Below are positions 20,851 through 32,009 of a stretch of 64,000 nt of DNA, one piece after another (within the stretch, counting starts at the first letter, position 1; every line of letters begins with the position of its first letter). The position numbers were made by a program, and so were the translations under genes. The notes under the pieces are model-generated. The model searched no databases and had not been told where the DNA came from. It saw only the letters and a program-made list of their open reading frames with translations. Source of the DNA: Corythucha ciliata (lineage: Eukaryota > Arthropoda > Insecta > Hemiptera > Tingidae). Location of the stretch: NCBI GenBank assembly GCA_038030265.1, contig CM075942.1, forward strand, positions 11,986,029 to 12,050,028, written 5' to 3'.

Positions 20851-23156
20851 CAGGGGTATAGGTACGGGGGGGATAGATCCCCCCCCCTCCAGAGCTACAA
20901 GTATACGAGCGAATAAGGAACACTAGTACCAACGCTCTACTCTAAAGAACACCATAAAATCCAAATCCATAAATCTCCAAAAATGAGTGCTTCTCGTTGA
21001 AGTTAGTTTTAGCAGATTCTCTCGACCTTGAGCAGACCGAAAAGGTTCGCGTGCTTCCAGCTGCTTCCTTGGACTTTAGACCCCACGCAGTAGCTTACCG
21101 AGGTAGGGGGAACCGCCCCCGGATCAGAACCGACCCCCCGAAAAGCTTAAATACGGCTAATTAGGATTTTTAGGTTATCCATGGATGTAGATATGTGAAG
21201 AGGTCGGAAGGTTGGACAGCGATTTGGCTACTTTCTATCTGATGGAGAACATAACGTTGCAAGTGATATCAGCAAAGACTGTGGGCTAAATATTCGATTG
21301 AGCGCCCGAAAGCGCTAATCTGGTGGCTCAAATTGAGAAAATTCGCCCTATCTTGAGGAAAACTCACGGCTAAAAAGAGAAAATACACGTGTCCCCAGTT
21401 TCATTAGGTCCTTAAGCCAAAAATTGAAAAAACCCGTTAATATTCCTGACTATAACTGCGAAAAAGCGCTGATTCATGGTCTCGCAATGTAACTTCCATA
21501 CTAAAATTGAGACAAAATCGCTGATTCGCGGTGCATGGTTGCCGTTCTACAAATAAATTATGGAAATCAACGCAAAAGGGTTGTTTTTGGACCAACCCCG
21601 CGGTTAAAATTGTGATAACACGTATAATATTGACAAAAAAAAACGCTTTCAGGTGAAAATTTGGCAAAAATAGCAAATTCACAACTGAAATTGCGTAAAA
21701 CCGCTAATTTGCAATGTGCGGGCATAAAGTCGAGGAAAAACCTTAATTCGCGGAAACAAATAAGAAAATCAACTAGAAAAAATCACTAATTAGCCTGGCT
21801 ACAATTAAGAATAACGCCAATTTTCGGTTCATATTGAGAAGAAGTGATAATTCTCTGCAAAAATGGAAAAAACTCCTGATTTGCAGCTTAATTAGAGGAA
21901 AAAACCAATTCTTGGCAAAAATCTAGAAAATTCGGTTAATGCAAGGGTTGGGAACGCTACTACGCTGCTAAAATTTAGTAAAAGCGCAAGTTCACTGCTA
22001 AAATTGAGGAACATCAATAATTCTCGGATGAAGTGTGGTGAAATTTGAATTTTAAAAACGCGCCTTCTGAAGGCAACTTTGTGACTAAAATTCAAAAAAA
22101 CTGGAAATTCCTGCACGGCTACAAGTAAAAACATCGCTGATTCACGGGCTAGAACTAAGAAGAAGCAATAATCTATACATAAAGTAACATAAATTGCTAA
22201 TACGGTGCTGAAATGTGAAAAACCCACTAATTTGCGTGTAATATTTAGAAAATAAATAATTAGTCTGGCCAAAATTAAGAGATTTTGAGGCTAAATTAAG
22301 AAAAAGTGCTAATTCACGGATAAAAATGGAAAAAACCGCCAATTTACAGTTGAAATTGCGCAAAACTGTAATTCGCTCAAACTGAGAAAAACTCTGATTC
22401 GCGTCAAAACTGAATTATACGCCATTTGCGGCTTCAGATGGCAACTTCTGAATTTTCTGCAGGCAACTTCTGAGGCAGAAATTGAGAAAAATCGGCAATT
22501 TATGGCAATGGGTGAAAAATCAGCTAATTAGCGGGTAAAACTGAGAAAAATTTCGCATGGTGAACCAAAAAAATCCTAATTTGTGAAAAGCCCTCTATTT
22601 CGAGGCTAATTTATGAGGAAAACCCTTAAGAAAAACGTAATGTTTAGCTAAAACTGAAAAAAGTGCTATTCCTCGGCTAAACAAATTGAAAAAATCTCTA
22701 ATTTGCTGCTAAAATTGAGGAAAACGCTAAAACTCGCGGAAAATTAAGAAACTTCGCTCACGGGATAAAAACGCTGCTTTGCTGTTAAAGTTGGGAAAAT
22801 GCGCAAATTCAATAGCTATGGGGGAGGGGTCAAAACCGCTAATCCGCGGCTGAAATTAAGAAGAATGATACACGCGGCCAAAATTGAGAAAAGCGCTAAT
22901 CTGCAGGTAAAGTTGACAAAAAGCACTCATTCATGGCTAAAATTGAGAAATTCGTGGCTTATACTGGTCGTAAGCTCTAATTGGCGGTTAGAAAAGGTGA
23001 AATAGCGGTGATTCGTGGCTAAAATAAGGAAAAGGCTAAGTAAAATTATATTTCTTGTTTACACAGGGACTTAGGGCGAAATTACCCCCTGCCATACCTG
23101 TATAACGAGATTTCAATCTGATCCCCCCCTAGGACAAATTCCTACCTACGCCACTG
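20851..23156. mobile_element. hAT-like element with 8-bp TSD, copy 1 of the A-array element
   Basis: The ends are CAGGGGTATAGGTACGG and, reversed, CAGTGGCGTAGGTAGG (about 12 of 16 identical). CACTGAGG at 20843-20850 and again at 23157-23164 is an exact 8-bp TSD, a hAT hallmark. The interior has a ~450-bp unique head (including TTAGGTTATC and GATATCAGCAAAGACTG), then about 1.7 kb of family A repeats, then a tail with GAGATTTCAATCTGATCC. There is no transposase ORF. The head, repeat order and tail recur collinearly at 40147-42725, and the head and array at 55810-57330. Confidence 0.8.
21300..23040 (+). repeat. 30-bp tandem array, family A (inside the 2.3-kb hAT-like element)
   Basis: About 57 degenerate units. 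Variant units such as CTTCTGAAGGCAACTT (about 22069) and CGGCTTCAGATGGCAACTTC (about 22429) occur in the same order as in the copy at 40.5-42.3 kb, so the arrays descend from one ancestor and did not expand independently. Confidence 0.85.
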
Positions 23157-23164
23157 CACTGAGG

Positions 23165-24180
23165 GCAAGTGCACCAGGTAGACGCTCATATTCATATTCA
23201 ATTCAGCCCGAAAAAACCTATCGAATGGGTAAAGTTTCAGGACTATGTTCCTCTAGTTGAGTGGGGCTGTCGCCGTCAGTGCACACCGTACTATTTTCAT
23301 CAGCGTTATTTTTAAGTTTTGATTTATTTTGCATTTTTCCTCCTCCACTAAGTAAGATATTATTACTAGATATTATTATGTCTCCGTGTTCTATACCACA
23401 GTTGCCAGTTCGGGTTTTGTAATGTGGATTCAGTTCAATTCGATTCAAAGTGTGACGTAAGAGACTCATCAGTAAACCGTGGAATCTAAGGGTAATTTCA
23501 CAATTACAAGCGCGGCCCTTCATTACAAAGATTCAGCGTTTCAGACATAGGTATAATATGTATGCAATACTTTTTGTATAGGTTCCTTCATTAACCCTTT
23601 TTCACAGAGGATGTCTCATGATTTTATAGGCTATGTAATTCAAAATCAAACAGCCCTGTGGTTGTGGAACAGTCAAGACTATAATTTTGTTGGCTAAACT
23701 ATAAATATGATGGCGTGTAAGGAAGGTGATATAAGACGAAGACAAATAGGAGGCATGGGAAGCAAAGAAAAAATAAAAGTTGGTATGTATAAGTAATTAA
23801 GGAGGTGACGAATTATTTATTTCGTGGGTAATTTCAAATCTTAAATCTCAGTCGCTGCATGTTTTGCGAAAGAACGTCTAGTTATGAGCCCCGAGGTTGA
23901 AGGCGTCTTCAGTACCTACTCTTACCCAGAGAGAAGGAGCTCTGCCTTGATCTCAAAACCTTTCGGACGTGACGCATCAAATCATGGCTCTCCGACTTTG
24001 TGGCAGAAAAATACCTTCAAGTGGGTAAGTACGCGCTTTGAAACCACCTTCTGACGACGTTGACTCTCGTAATTGTTATTTTGTTTGTTTTTTCTGTCAA
24101 TAGATATAAATAAGACTATGAAGTGCAGGCATGGTTCAGGCGTCACCTCGTGGTATGTCTCACCGTGATCACAATTCTTG
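23165..24180. other. Interior of the candidate large element; no gene seen
   Basis: Short ORFs (23218-23523 minus, 23982-24230 minus) have no recognised domain. The first ~70 bp continue the CAGGCAGACGCTCAT repeat. Confidence 0.4.
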
Positions 24181-24603
24181 AGCACCGTCCTAAAAAAATT
24201 TGGGAAGACGGTTGAAATAACCGAACCCATAATTCTTCCACTGTCATTTTTTAAATAAACGGTCTGTGAAAATTGACCGTCTATTTATCAATTAAAGACC
24301 TGGAAAGTTTACCGTTACTGAATATCCTACCGTCCATTTTATGAAGAAAAGTACTGTCAAAATGACCGGTGGAATAATTGGGCCCACCGGTCTTTCGGTA
24401 GACCTGCCATCTTTAATGACACTGTCATACATGGCTTTTGAGGGACGGCAAATGTCTATAATTTATGGGACGGTTATTTGGATCACCGTCCAGTTTTGAT
24501 CCCCTGACCGGTTCTTAAAATGAATTAAAAGGACGGCGGCGTCTAATTGACAGTCCATTAAATTCATTTCTGACCGGAAAATATATCGAAATTTTTCTCA
24601 GTG
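24180..24603 (-). repeat. Right subterminal ACCGTCC repeat region
   Basis: ACCGTCC, GACGGT, ACCGGT and related words at 20-45-bp spacing, a mirror of the left subterminal region, ending in the CTCAGTG terminus. Confidence 0.6.
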
Positions 24604-25480
24604 CACTAAAACTATGGCTAAAGTGCCATTTTTTTTTGTACAACGAGCTGAATTTCGTTGTGAAATCGAGCCTGTCTGCTGTAAAATGAATTTCTTCAAA
24701 TTAGCGTTATCTATGAGTTTGCAGCTATACCCGGGAGCGGATCGCTCCCTCCTCTCGCCTCATTGGTACAGGATTTGACCCTGTACAGATGCACAGTGGC
24801 GTTTGGTACAATAATAACAATTAAATAGGAAATTGTTAAAAAATAATAATTATGTAAATGAAAGCGCGTTAAAAGAGAAAAAAAAGCTCAATATGGGGCT
24901 CCTTCATCTTGAAAGCTTCCAGAAAAAGATCGTAAATTCAAATCCATGAAGCAACTCTCCCTCCCCTCCCATCCACTATACACTAATACCACCGCTTCGT
25001 CATCCTTTACAGAAAAGCCAGAAAGGGGAAGTTTTTTATCGTAAAAACGAAACACAAAGTTACCGGTTTTATTGACAAAAAAAAAAAAAAAATCGAGCGA
25101 TGGCGCGTACATGTGGCGAGACGCAGGGAGAGAAACCTTCGGAGTGAAGGTATCTAAAAGATATGGATGGGATCGAAAAATGGGGACTACGCCCCCCCCC
25201 TCCCAACCCAGTGCTTCCAATTTGATTCCTTTTTTGTTGTTTTCAAGGTCTGCCCTGTTAATGATGAAGGGAAAGGGGCGATAAAAATTGATAGGTCTGT
25301 TGTGATCAAAGCCATTAAACTTTTCATGGAGCTCATTATACATTAGGAGACGGAAAAGTTTACTGAAAGGAGAGTTAGTTTTTCGGTTTTTAACCATTTT
25401 CTACGTCCATTTAAGCGTTAATGGATGACGCACGCGAATTGATTCACCCTGAGGTTATAAGGGCCGTTTTTAGGGGTCGA
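24604..25480. other. No convincing gene; one 169-codon minus ORF
   Basis: The ORF 25397-24888 (minus) has no recognisable motif, a run of phenylalanines from an A13 tract and basic low-complexity stretches. A run of this length can arise by chance at this AT content. No splice signals or promoter stand out. Confidence 0.35.
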
Positions 25481-25489
25481 CAGGGTCTA

Positions 25490-25970
25490 GATGATCACCT
25501 AGCGAGAAAATCCGCGAAATTGCGGGGTTTTACGGAGCTAAATCCGAATAACTTGTTTTTTAAAATAATTCAACCCCACGAAATTGAGTTTTAGAATCAT
25601 GAAAATCCGTGAAATTAGCTTTGAAGGCACCAGATCCACAAAATGGGGGCCTTGAAAGAGTCAAACACGTGACAGCAAAATTGGAGCATTCCAGCCACGA
25701 AAACCTGAAATTTCAATTTGAAATAGCCAACTTCTTGAAATTTTTTTGATAAAGTGACCAAAAGTGGACACATTATTGATAAATTGTCGTTTTAAAGTTC
25801 CAAATCAGGGACATTTATTTTTTGAAGACCCCGTGAAGTTGTATTATCAAACGTGGGACAGACCTCTCGAAATTGGCTTTTGATGAAACCAAAATCACGA
25901 AAGTATGCCTTATTGGTTGAGCCAAAACTTCGAAATTGTTATTTGAAAGAGCCAAACCTAGTGGGCACCG
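25490..25970 (-). repeat. 30-bp tandem array, family C
   Basis: Units with GAAAGAGCCAAAA and CCGTGAAATT, period about 30 bp, same orientation as at 9.7 kb. Directly abuts a family A array. Confidence 0.72.
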
Positions 25971-25979
25971 GGACGGAAA

Positions 25980-26490
25980 TCTCAACACTCTCTCTAAATT
26001 ATTGGCTTTATCTCCATTTTATCTGCGAATTAGTGCTTTTTCTCAATTTCTGCCACGAGTATTAGCGCTTTTCCTCACTTCTAGCTGCAAATTAGCGTCT
26101 TTTCTCAAATTTTATTATTTAATTACTATGAGTTTTGCTCAATTTTAGCCGAGAATGGGTGTTTTTCTCTCAATTTGATGTTTTCTCTGTTTGAGCCGGT
26201 AATCAGATATTTTTCTCAATTTTCCACGAAGTTTTGTCCAGAAACCACGAATTAATAACGTTTTTACTAATTTAACTGTGACTGAGCGCTTTTTCTCACT
26301 TATAGCCGCAAATTGGCACTTTTGCTCTGTTTTAGGCGCATATTATAGCGTAGATTTCTTCACATTTTATCCAGAATTAGAGCTTTTCAAACTTTTAGCC
26401 ATACTTGGACTTGAATCGGCGCATTTTCAAGATTAGCCGCCTGTAGGGACTTACAGAAACTGAGGAATGGCGAATTTTCTCTATTTGAGC
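25980..26490 (-). repeat. 30-bp tandem array, family A, reversed
   Basis: Read on the plus strand the units have GCGAATTAGCGCTTTTTCTC and CAATTTTAGCC, the complement of the arrays at 13, 21 and 40 kb. It ends with a reversed TTCTGAAGGCAACTT punctuation at about 26502. Confidence 0.78.
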
Positions 26491-26559
26491 CTTGAAGTTG
26501 CCTTCAGAAGACATGAATTGGTTATTAACTCAATTAGTAATACTAGCTTTTAGAATGGC

Positions 26560-27000
26560 AAATACCGATTTTTGTGAATTATGCGGATCAGTTTAGCCGT
26601 TTTTAAGGCTCAGTTTGGCTATTTTTGAAGCTTGCCATGACAATTTTCACTATTTTTCGGCCTTGAATAGCCAGGTTTAGCCATTTTTAGGGCTTGATTA
26701 GCAAGCCAAGTAATTTTATAGCGCAAGAGTGTAGTCAGTTTAGTACAAATGGTGTAGATGCGAATCGCCATTCTGTACTTCTGTTGTCTCTGTTGGATGT
26801 GAATGATCAGTTTGGTCATTTTAAGAGCGTGAATAGCCAGTTTTTGCTGTTCTAGAGCACGAATAGTCAGTTTAGACATTTTCAAGGCATGAAGGCTCCG
26901 TTTGGACAATTTTTGACGTGCAAACTGCCAGTATGGCCATTTATAGAGCGTGAATAGACAGTTTCATACTATCAGGGCACGAATCCACATAGTGGCCCCA
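26560..27000 (+). repeat. 30-bp tandem array, family B
   Basis: Units with CAGTTTGGCCATTTT and GCGTGAATAG like those at 7.7-9.7 kb. This makes C, A and B arrays contiguous within 1.5 kb. Confidence 0.75.
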
Positions 27001-27042
27001 CAATAGTTATCAACCAGGAGCCCTGCACCCATCCCCCTCAGT

Positions 27043-27424
27043 GCTTCTCCTTCCATTGCATTTATCAACAAATGCACGACATTTATTTCTCCGAGAACAA
27101 ATAACATGTCGGGCTCTTTTTTCTTTACCAAGTATTGAGCTTCCTCAGGTACTTAGGTCAGTGCCAAGTTCTCCAGAGGCAGACGGTTATAAATAACCTA
27201 TTATTTTGTAAATTACATTTATGTTCCGTCCCAAAACGTCTTACCCCGGGTCCTACGTGAGCGGGAATCGCGCGATTTTAGCGTTTACAGCGGGTTTAGC
27301 GTCTGTAGAGTATCGGGCTATTTTCTGAACTTTTGTTTCAGTTTCTCGAATAAAAATGATACTTCTTGGTCCAACACATTACATAACGCAATGATAGGAC
27401 TCCATAAGCGTTTCTCCCTTAAGG
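27043..27424 (+). repeat. Left half of a duplicated repeat unit (split copy)
   Basis: It matches 27813-28340 from GCTTCTCCTTCCATTGCA onward, but lacks about 130 bp found at 27926-28077. It stops at CCTTAA (27419-27424), exactly the point where the right half of this unit resumes at 32010-32016. Confidence 0.75.
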
Positions 27425-27604
27425 CTAATGAGGACGACAAGTGAGCAAGAGAGAGGGAAGATGACCAATTCAATTTAACCTTTCACGGCTCCAAAAATTG
27501 ACTGATTTTGTTTTTGCAAAAGGATTTTTACTCGTTGAAGGCACAGAATTTGCGGAAATTGGGTCGCTGATTTTTCAAATCAGCGTAACCCGGAAATTTT
27601 ATAT

Positions 27605-27994
27605 TCAAAATTTATAACAAATATGTATTTGGTGAAAAACGCCTTTTAGCACGAAGCAGCGTAAAATCTTGAATGCGAAATGCATTTTGTTTTTAATTTT
27701 TTTCCAAAAACTTCGCCCGAAAGAGAAAAATGCGACATCAGAAAGAGTAGCCGCCTCAACGGTATAGACATGGCAGTTTGTACGGGAGGGGTCAGAACTG
27801 AAGGCCCTCTTAGCTTCTCCTTCCATTGCACTCATCAATAAATGCACGACATTTATTTCTCCGAGAAAAAATATCATGTCAGGCTCTTTTTTCTTTACCA
27901 AGTATTGAGCTTCCACAGGTACTTGGATTAGAGAAAAGACCAAACAAGGGTGGAGGGGAATAGTGATTTCGTAATCTAGAGTTAATCTAATCAA
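27605..27994 (-). other. 129-codon ORF in the duplicated unit, unassigned
   Basis: No family is recognised. The middle block (EAQYLVKKKEPDM, GEINVVHLL and AMEGE) is also open in frame in the split copy at about 27160-27050, with mostly conservative changes, so a former exon or transposon gene is possible. The full ORF cannot be shown in the other copy because flanking sequence differs and no clear GT-AG sites bracket the block. It may still be chance. Confidence 0.25.
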
Positions 27995-29332
27995 TTGTTC
28001 TCTCCGATCATACTAATATCGTTCACTGCGTACCGGAACTAAAACTGTTCTTTGCCTGTTATTTACTGGTTGAAATCAGTGCCAAGTTCTCCAGGGGCAG
28101 ACGGTTATTACCTATTATTTTGTAAATTACATTTATGTTCCATCCCGAAACGTCTTACCCCGTGTCCTACGTGAGCGGGAATCGTGCGATTTTAGCGTTT
28201 ACAGCGGGTTTAGCGTTTGTAGAGTGTCGGGCTATTTTCATATGTTCTGAACTTTTGTTTCAGTTTCTCGGGTAAAAATGATATTACGTGGTCCCACACA
28301 TTACATACCGCAATGATAAGACTCCATAAGCGTTTCTCGCTTAAATCACTCGCACTGTAAAAATCGCTGAAATTGCAGCGATTCCCGCTCACGCAGGACA
28401 GGACCTTATTGTTAGTGGATATTGTCCAGTTCCTGGTACATAAAGAAATTAGTGTTCCGGATTTTAGTCAAAATTGACATTCCTATCTAAATTAAAAGGT
28501 CTTGGACGAGTTTCTGAGGCGTCAGTCAACTCATCCTCCTGCCTGTCCAAATTAAGTTTCGACAAGTCACACTATTGACAGTAAGAGCGAACAATTATAA
28601 TTATAAGGGTTGCCTATTCATTTAAAATGCTAAGCCATGGATTTGTTATACAGAGTGGAAGAGGATAAGTGTGACAAAAAACAAATTAAGTGAAAATGTA
28701 CCTCATTTGCGGTCGAGAACATCTTATAATATACACCATGGTCCGAAATCAAACTTCTTCCAGATATGACTTTTACAACGTTTTAAAAGTCTTACATCAC
28801 TTTTATTGACTACTAGAAGCGATTTACTAGCTTTCCAGTTGACTTTCTGCATTTTTTGATGACGGATTCGGAAAGAGCACACCTTTTTTCTGCCGAGATT
28901 TGCTTATTCACACTGAATCTACCCCTATCGACTTCCCATGGGCCAGAAAAACATCTTCGATGTGTCCCTTTCAAAATTACTCCTGATATTTTTCATAAGG
29001 GCTTTGATAATCAAATGACCATTTTTTAAAGAAAAAAGAGTCATTTTTCTCTTCAACATCTCTTGATTGACCTGCAAATCTTGAGCAATCTCAGCGATTT
29101 TCAGCATGCTAAAATCTTAAACCCTCACCTACAGTTTTCTTTTGATGAGAACTGACTGTGTATGCCTACCGAAATATCAAAACATGTCACTCCAGCAACC
29201 GGCTGACGGTTTAGAGTGCATTTCACTACTACGAATTTTATTGTTTTCAGTTATTTAGCCAAAATTAACAAATAGCGTGACTCTCCACTTCTTTCAGCCA
29301 TTTCTGCTGAATAATTATTAGTTATTAACTTA
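27813..29332 (+). repeat. Duplicated repeat unit, whole copy
   Basis: A 1.5-kb unit whose left part is repeated at 27043-27424 and whose right part (from 28340) is repeated at 32010-32396 and 36994-37682. It contains the 236-bp inverted-repeat element at 28164-28399. Its right end is interrupted at TTA by the Harbinger MITE. An ORF at 29107-28925 is open here but shifted by one base in the other copy, arguing against present coding. Confidence 0.8.
28164..28399. mobile_element. MITE-like element, 21-bp TIRs
   Basis: The left end GTCCTACGTGAGCGGGAATC and the complement of 28379-28399 differ at one base. Inner sequences keep weaker inverted similarity for a further ~35 bp (AGCG and TTTACAG words). 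There is no ORF and no clear TSD. The left half alone is at about 27253-27424 and the right half at 32010-32067. Confidence 0.65.
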
Positions 29333-29864
29333 AGCCCGCCACTCACGTGCAGTTTGAACTGTCAGTTCAAACTGTCAGTTTGGACTGTTCAGTTCAGTCC
29401 CCCACACACGTGCAGTTTAGACTGTCAGTTTGAACTGTACAGTTCAAACTGCACGTGAGTGGGCATTTCGTCTCAGTTAAGGTGAACTGCACAGTTAAAC
29501 TGTACAGTTCTCAGTTCAATTGCTACTATCCGAAGATTGTTTCCGCCGTTTCAACCATTCCTTGCACCACTGCCTGCGTCTTTTAGGTTGGTTACTTTCC
29601 TGATGACTAACTGCACAAATTAAACCGAGAACGGCAATACGGTCCTGCTCGTTCGAATCCATTATGTTAACTGAAGAATTGAACTGCATGTGTGTGAGGG
29701 ACTGAACTGAACAGTCCAAACTGACAGTTTAAACTGTGCAGTTTGAACTGACAGTTCAACTGAGAACTGTACAGTTTAACTGTGCAGTTCACCTTAACTG
29801 ATACGAAATGCCCACTCACGTGCAGTTTAGACTGTCAGTTAAAACTGCATGTGAGTGGGGCCCT
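29333..29864. mobile_element. PIF/Harbinger-type MITE made of CAGTTNNAACTG palindromes
   Basis: A 532-bp element. Both sides carry TTA (29330-29332 and 29865-29867), the PIF/Harbinger TSD, and the same site is empty at 37680-37682. The ends CCACTCACGTGCAGTTT and, reversed, CCACTCACATGCAGTTT form the TIR. About 180 bp on each side are almost entirely CAGTTTGAACTG-like palindromes with CACGTG, and the left and right arms are inverted copies of each other. The centre keeps a relic of a transposase-like ORF. Confidence 0.82.
29516..29719 (-). pseudogene. Relic of Harbinger transposase start (67 codons)
   Basis: The short ORF ends in a basic, tryptophan-containing stretch (KRRRQWCKEWLKRRK) like the RRWWVRPWLLRR segment near the N-terminus of many PIF/Harbinger nucleases. 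Nothing of the DDE domain remains. Its place in the middle of an element with Harbinger TIR and TSD supports the reading. It cannot transpose itself; movement would have needed an enzyme in trans. Confidence 0.5.
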
Positions 29865-29867
29865 TTA

Positions 29868-30240
29868 TAATATAATGTCAAAATCCTTAGGTACCTATAG
29901 CACATTGTGGCGTCATCTTTTTTTTCATTATATTTTGGTCATATGAACTAATAAAACAGTCTTTGGGAGAAAATCGAAATAAAAAGTTTCTACCAGTTCT
30001 TGGACCAATTTTATCAACAGGACATCGAAACCCGTTAACATATAATAAAATGCACTCTAATACGACAACCAGCTGTCATAGCGACAAGGTTTTGATAATT
30101 GATACTTGGGTATGCGAACACATCCAGCTCCATTCAAAGGAGAACATTAGATGAGATTTTAAGATTTTTAGCATCCTTTACAATCGCAAGGAATGTTTAA
30201 ATTAGGAGGTCACAACAAAATTTTGAAGAGAAAAATGACT
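29868..30240. other. No gene seen
   Basis: AT-rich sequence, no recognised feature; the ORF 29963-30154 has no domain. Confidence 0.4.
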
Positions 30241-30244
30241 GCAT

Positions 30245-30850
30245 CTGCATGATGCTCAGGGTTTGACTCGTATTAAAACTAAGCACGGAATTTTTCTCAG
30301 AAGGATCAATTTAGCAGACCAAAACGAACAGCCAACATCAGAGGGTTGTCTCACCCAAAAACGAATTTCGGGGTTTTACTCATACCAAAACCAAATTTTA
30401 CATGCTTGGATCTTCAATGGCGGACTCATTAGATCTCATAAAAATCAACTTGACGGGTTTCGCTCTTTAGAAATTACAATTTTGCATGTTTGGCTCTTTA
30501 AAAATACTAGTTCGCGTTTTTGGTTCTTTCAAAACCAAGTTTCACGATTCTGACACTTTCAAACCAAATTTCACAGGTTTGGGTTCTAGATCGATTTGGC
30601 TCTTTCATTTTGGCTTTTTCATAATCCACAATCGTCTTTTAGGCCTGGCTCTTTATTACTAGGTTTAGCTTATTCGACATATTGAAAAATCAAATTATTG
30701 GATTTATGATATTTCATCCCACATTTAGAAAATTTCGTGAGTTTTGGCTCTTGGAGCCCCAAATTTCACGTAGTTCGTCTCAAAGGAAGGTTAATTTCGC
30801 GCGTTTGAGCTCTACAATATCAAAATTTGCGGGTTTGACGGAATCCAGTA
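30245..30850 (+). repeat. 30-bp tandem array, family C
   Basis: Units with TTTGGCTCTTTCAAAACC and AATTTCACGGGT. Three successive units near 30488-30577 are each 30 bp. Confidence 0.78.
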
Positions 30851-32009
30851 GGTACTAATTATGAAGCTACATAATTTTTTTCATCACGAGCTATAGAATT
30901 GCCTCCAGGCACCCATTTCAGCCCTGAGATAGCCTATGTATTACGTAGTGTGCTCACATTTTTTTGAGCATAAGTATGCTCACCAGTTTATGCATGGAAG
31001 TTATGATTTCTATTGAATTGATGACCACGTGATTGAAAAAATTCAAGCATAAGGTCGTGCTCGTTTTTGTTCATTTCATACGACTCAATTTTGTCGATTG
31101 CGCCTCGTTTCCGATGCGAAATAATAATAAAACGCTCAGTAGCTCACCCAGTCCTTCATTTGGCATGAAGCCGGTGATGTACATTCATTATTCTTTCCGA
31201 AATTCACTTCCCGCTTTTATGGTGTCAAAAACGGGACATTACTTTGTGCAAGTTTATATTAATATCATTGATTTTAAATTAATGCAGCCTAAATTTCAAT
31301 TATTTCAGCAAAGGAACAAACGTATAATTTTTTATATTATGATGAGATGATCAAGGCTTCATCGGTACTCTTTCCCTTCTTTTCGCGCTAAGCCGTAAAT
31401 TATTTTTCCCTATCGTACCACTTCAGTACATTGCGCCAAGGATTTCGAGAGCCAAAACCACGAACTTTTATTTCTGGTGGTTCTTTCATTCCGCGAAAGG
31501 ATTTTTGAAGGAATGAAATCCACCAATGAGTGTGAGACCGAGAATCGGGAAAAGCGAGACGTACTTATACTTCTAGCGAGGCTTGGGCCGTGGGCGGGTC
31601 GCGAGGACTGCAATCATCCCTCTACCACCCACTGCTGCCTAAGCACTTTTGCGCCCTGCTTGAATAACTGACGTTTGATCGCACAATATTCGCGTTTTGG
31701 CCAGAACTAATCAACATTTATTCGATCTGTTTGGACAGATCTGTTTAATTGTCACTCAGTTTCCTGGGCTGTACACATAATTATCAAACATATTTTTTTC
31801 AAACTTTTTATCCCACGTTTTATGCGTTTCTAATTGCAATATTCAGACGTAAAGTAATTTCCGCAACTTCTACGTTATTTTCAGTAAACGTGGTAAGTTG
31901 AAAAATTAATTAAGTTCACTTTTCACAAAACTATTAGCTATGTAAATTCCCCATCGAAAGTGTTGCCATCTCTTGTCCGAAAAACAAACCATTAGGCCAT
32001 CGCTATTCG
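30851..32009. other. No gene seen
   Basis: Ordinary AT-rich sequence. ORFs at 31033-31350 plus and 31410-31613 minus have no recognised domain or clear splice context. Confidence 0.4.

Larger units (their letters stand above)
19028..24603. mobile_element. Candidate 5.6-kb CACTG-terminus DNA transposon (CMC-like?)
   Basis: CACTGAGAAAAAT at 19028-19040 is the exact complement of ATTTTTCTCAGTG at 24591-24603. The inner ~700 bp on the left and ~420 bp on the right are both full of GGACGGT or ACCGTCC every 25-45 bp, in the arrangement of subterminal transposase-binding repeats. Only CA/CA could be a TSD, so the pairing is not proven. No transposase is seen. A hAT-like element (20851-23156) is nested inside. 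CACTG ends with subterminal repeats recall the EnSpm/CMC group. Confidence 0.5.

Noticed and set aside
24888..25397. 169-codon minus ORF as a gene
   Set aside because: No domain, homopolymer-derived phenylalanine run and no promoter or splice evidence; chance is plausible at this AT content.
28925..29107. 60-codon ORF in the duplicated repeat
   Set aside because: The second copy at about 37470-37290 has a one-base shift in a T run; no domain seen. Probably non-coding repeat.
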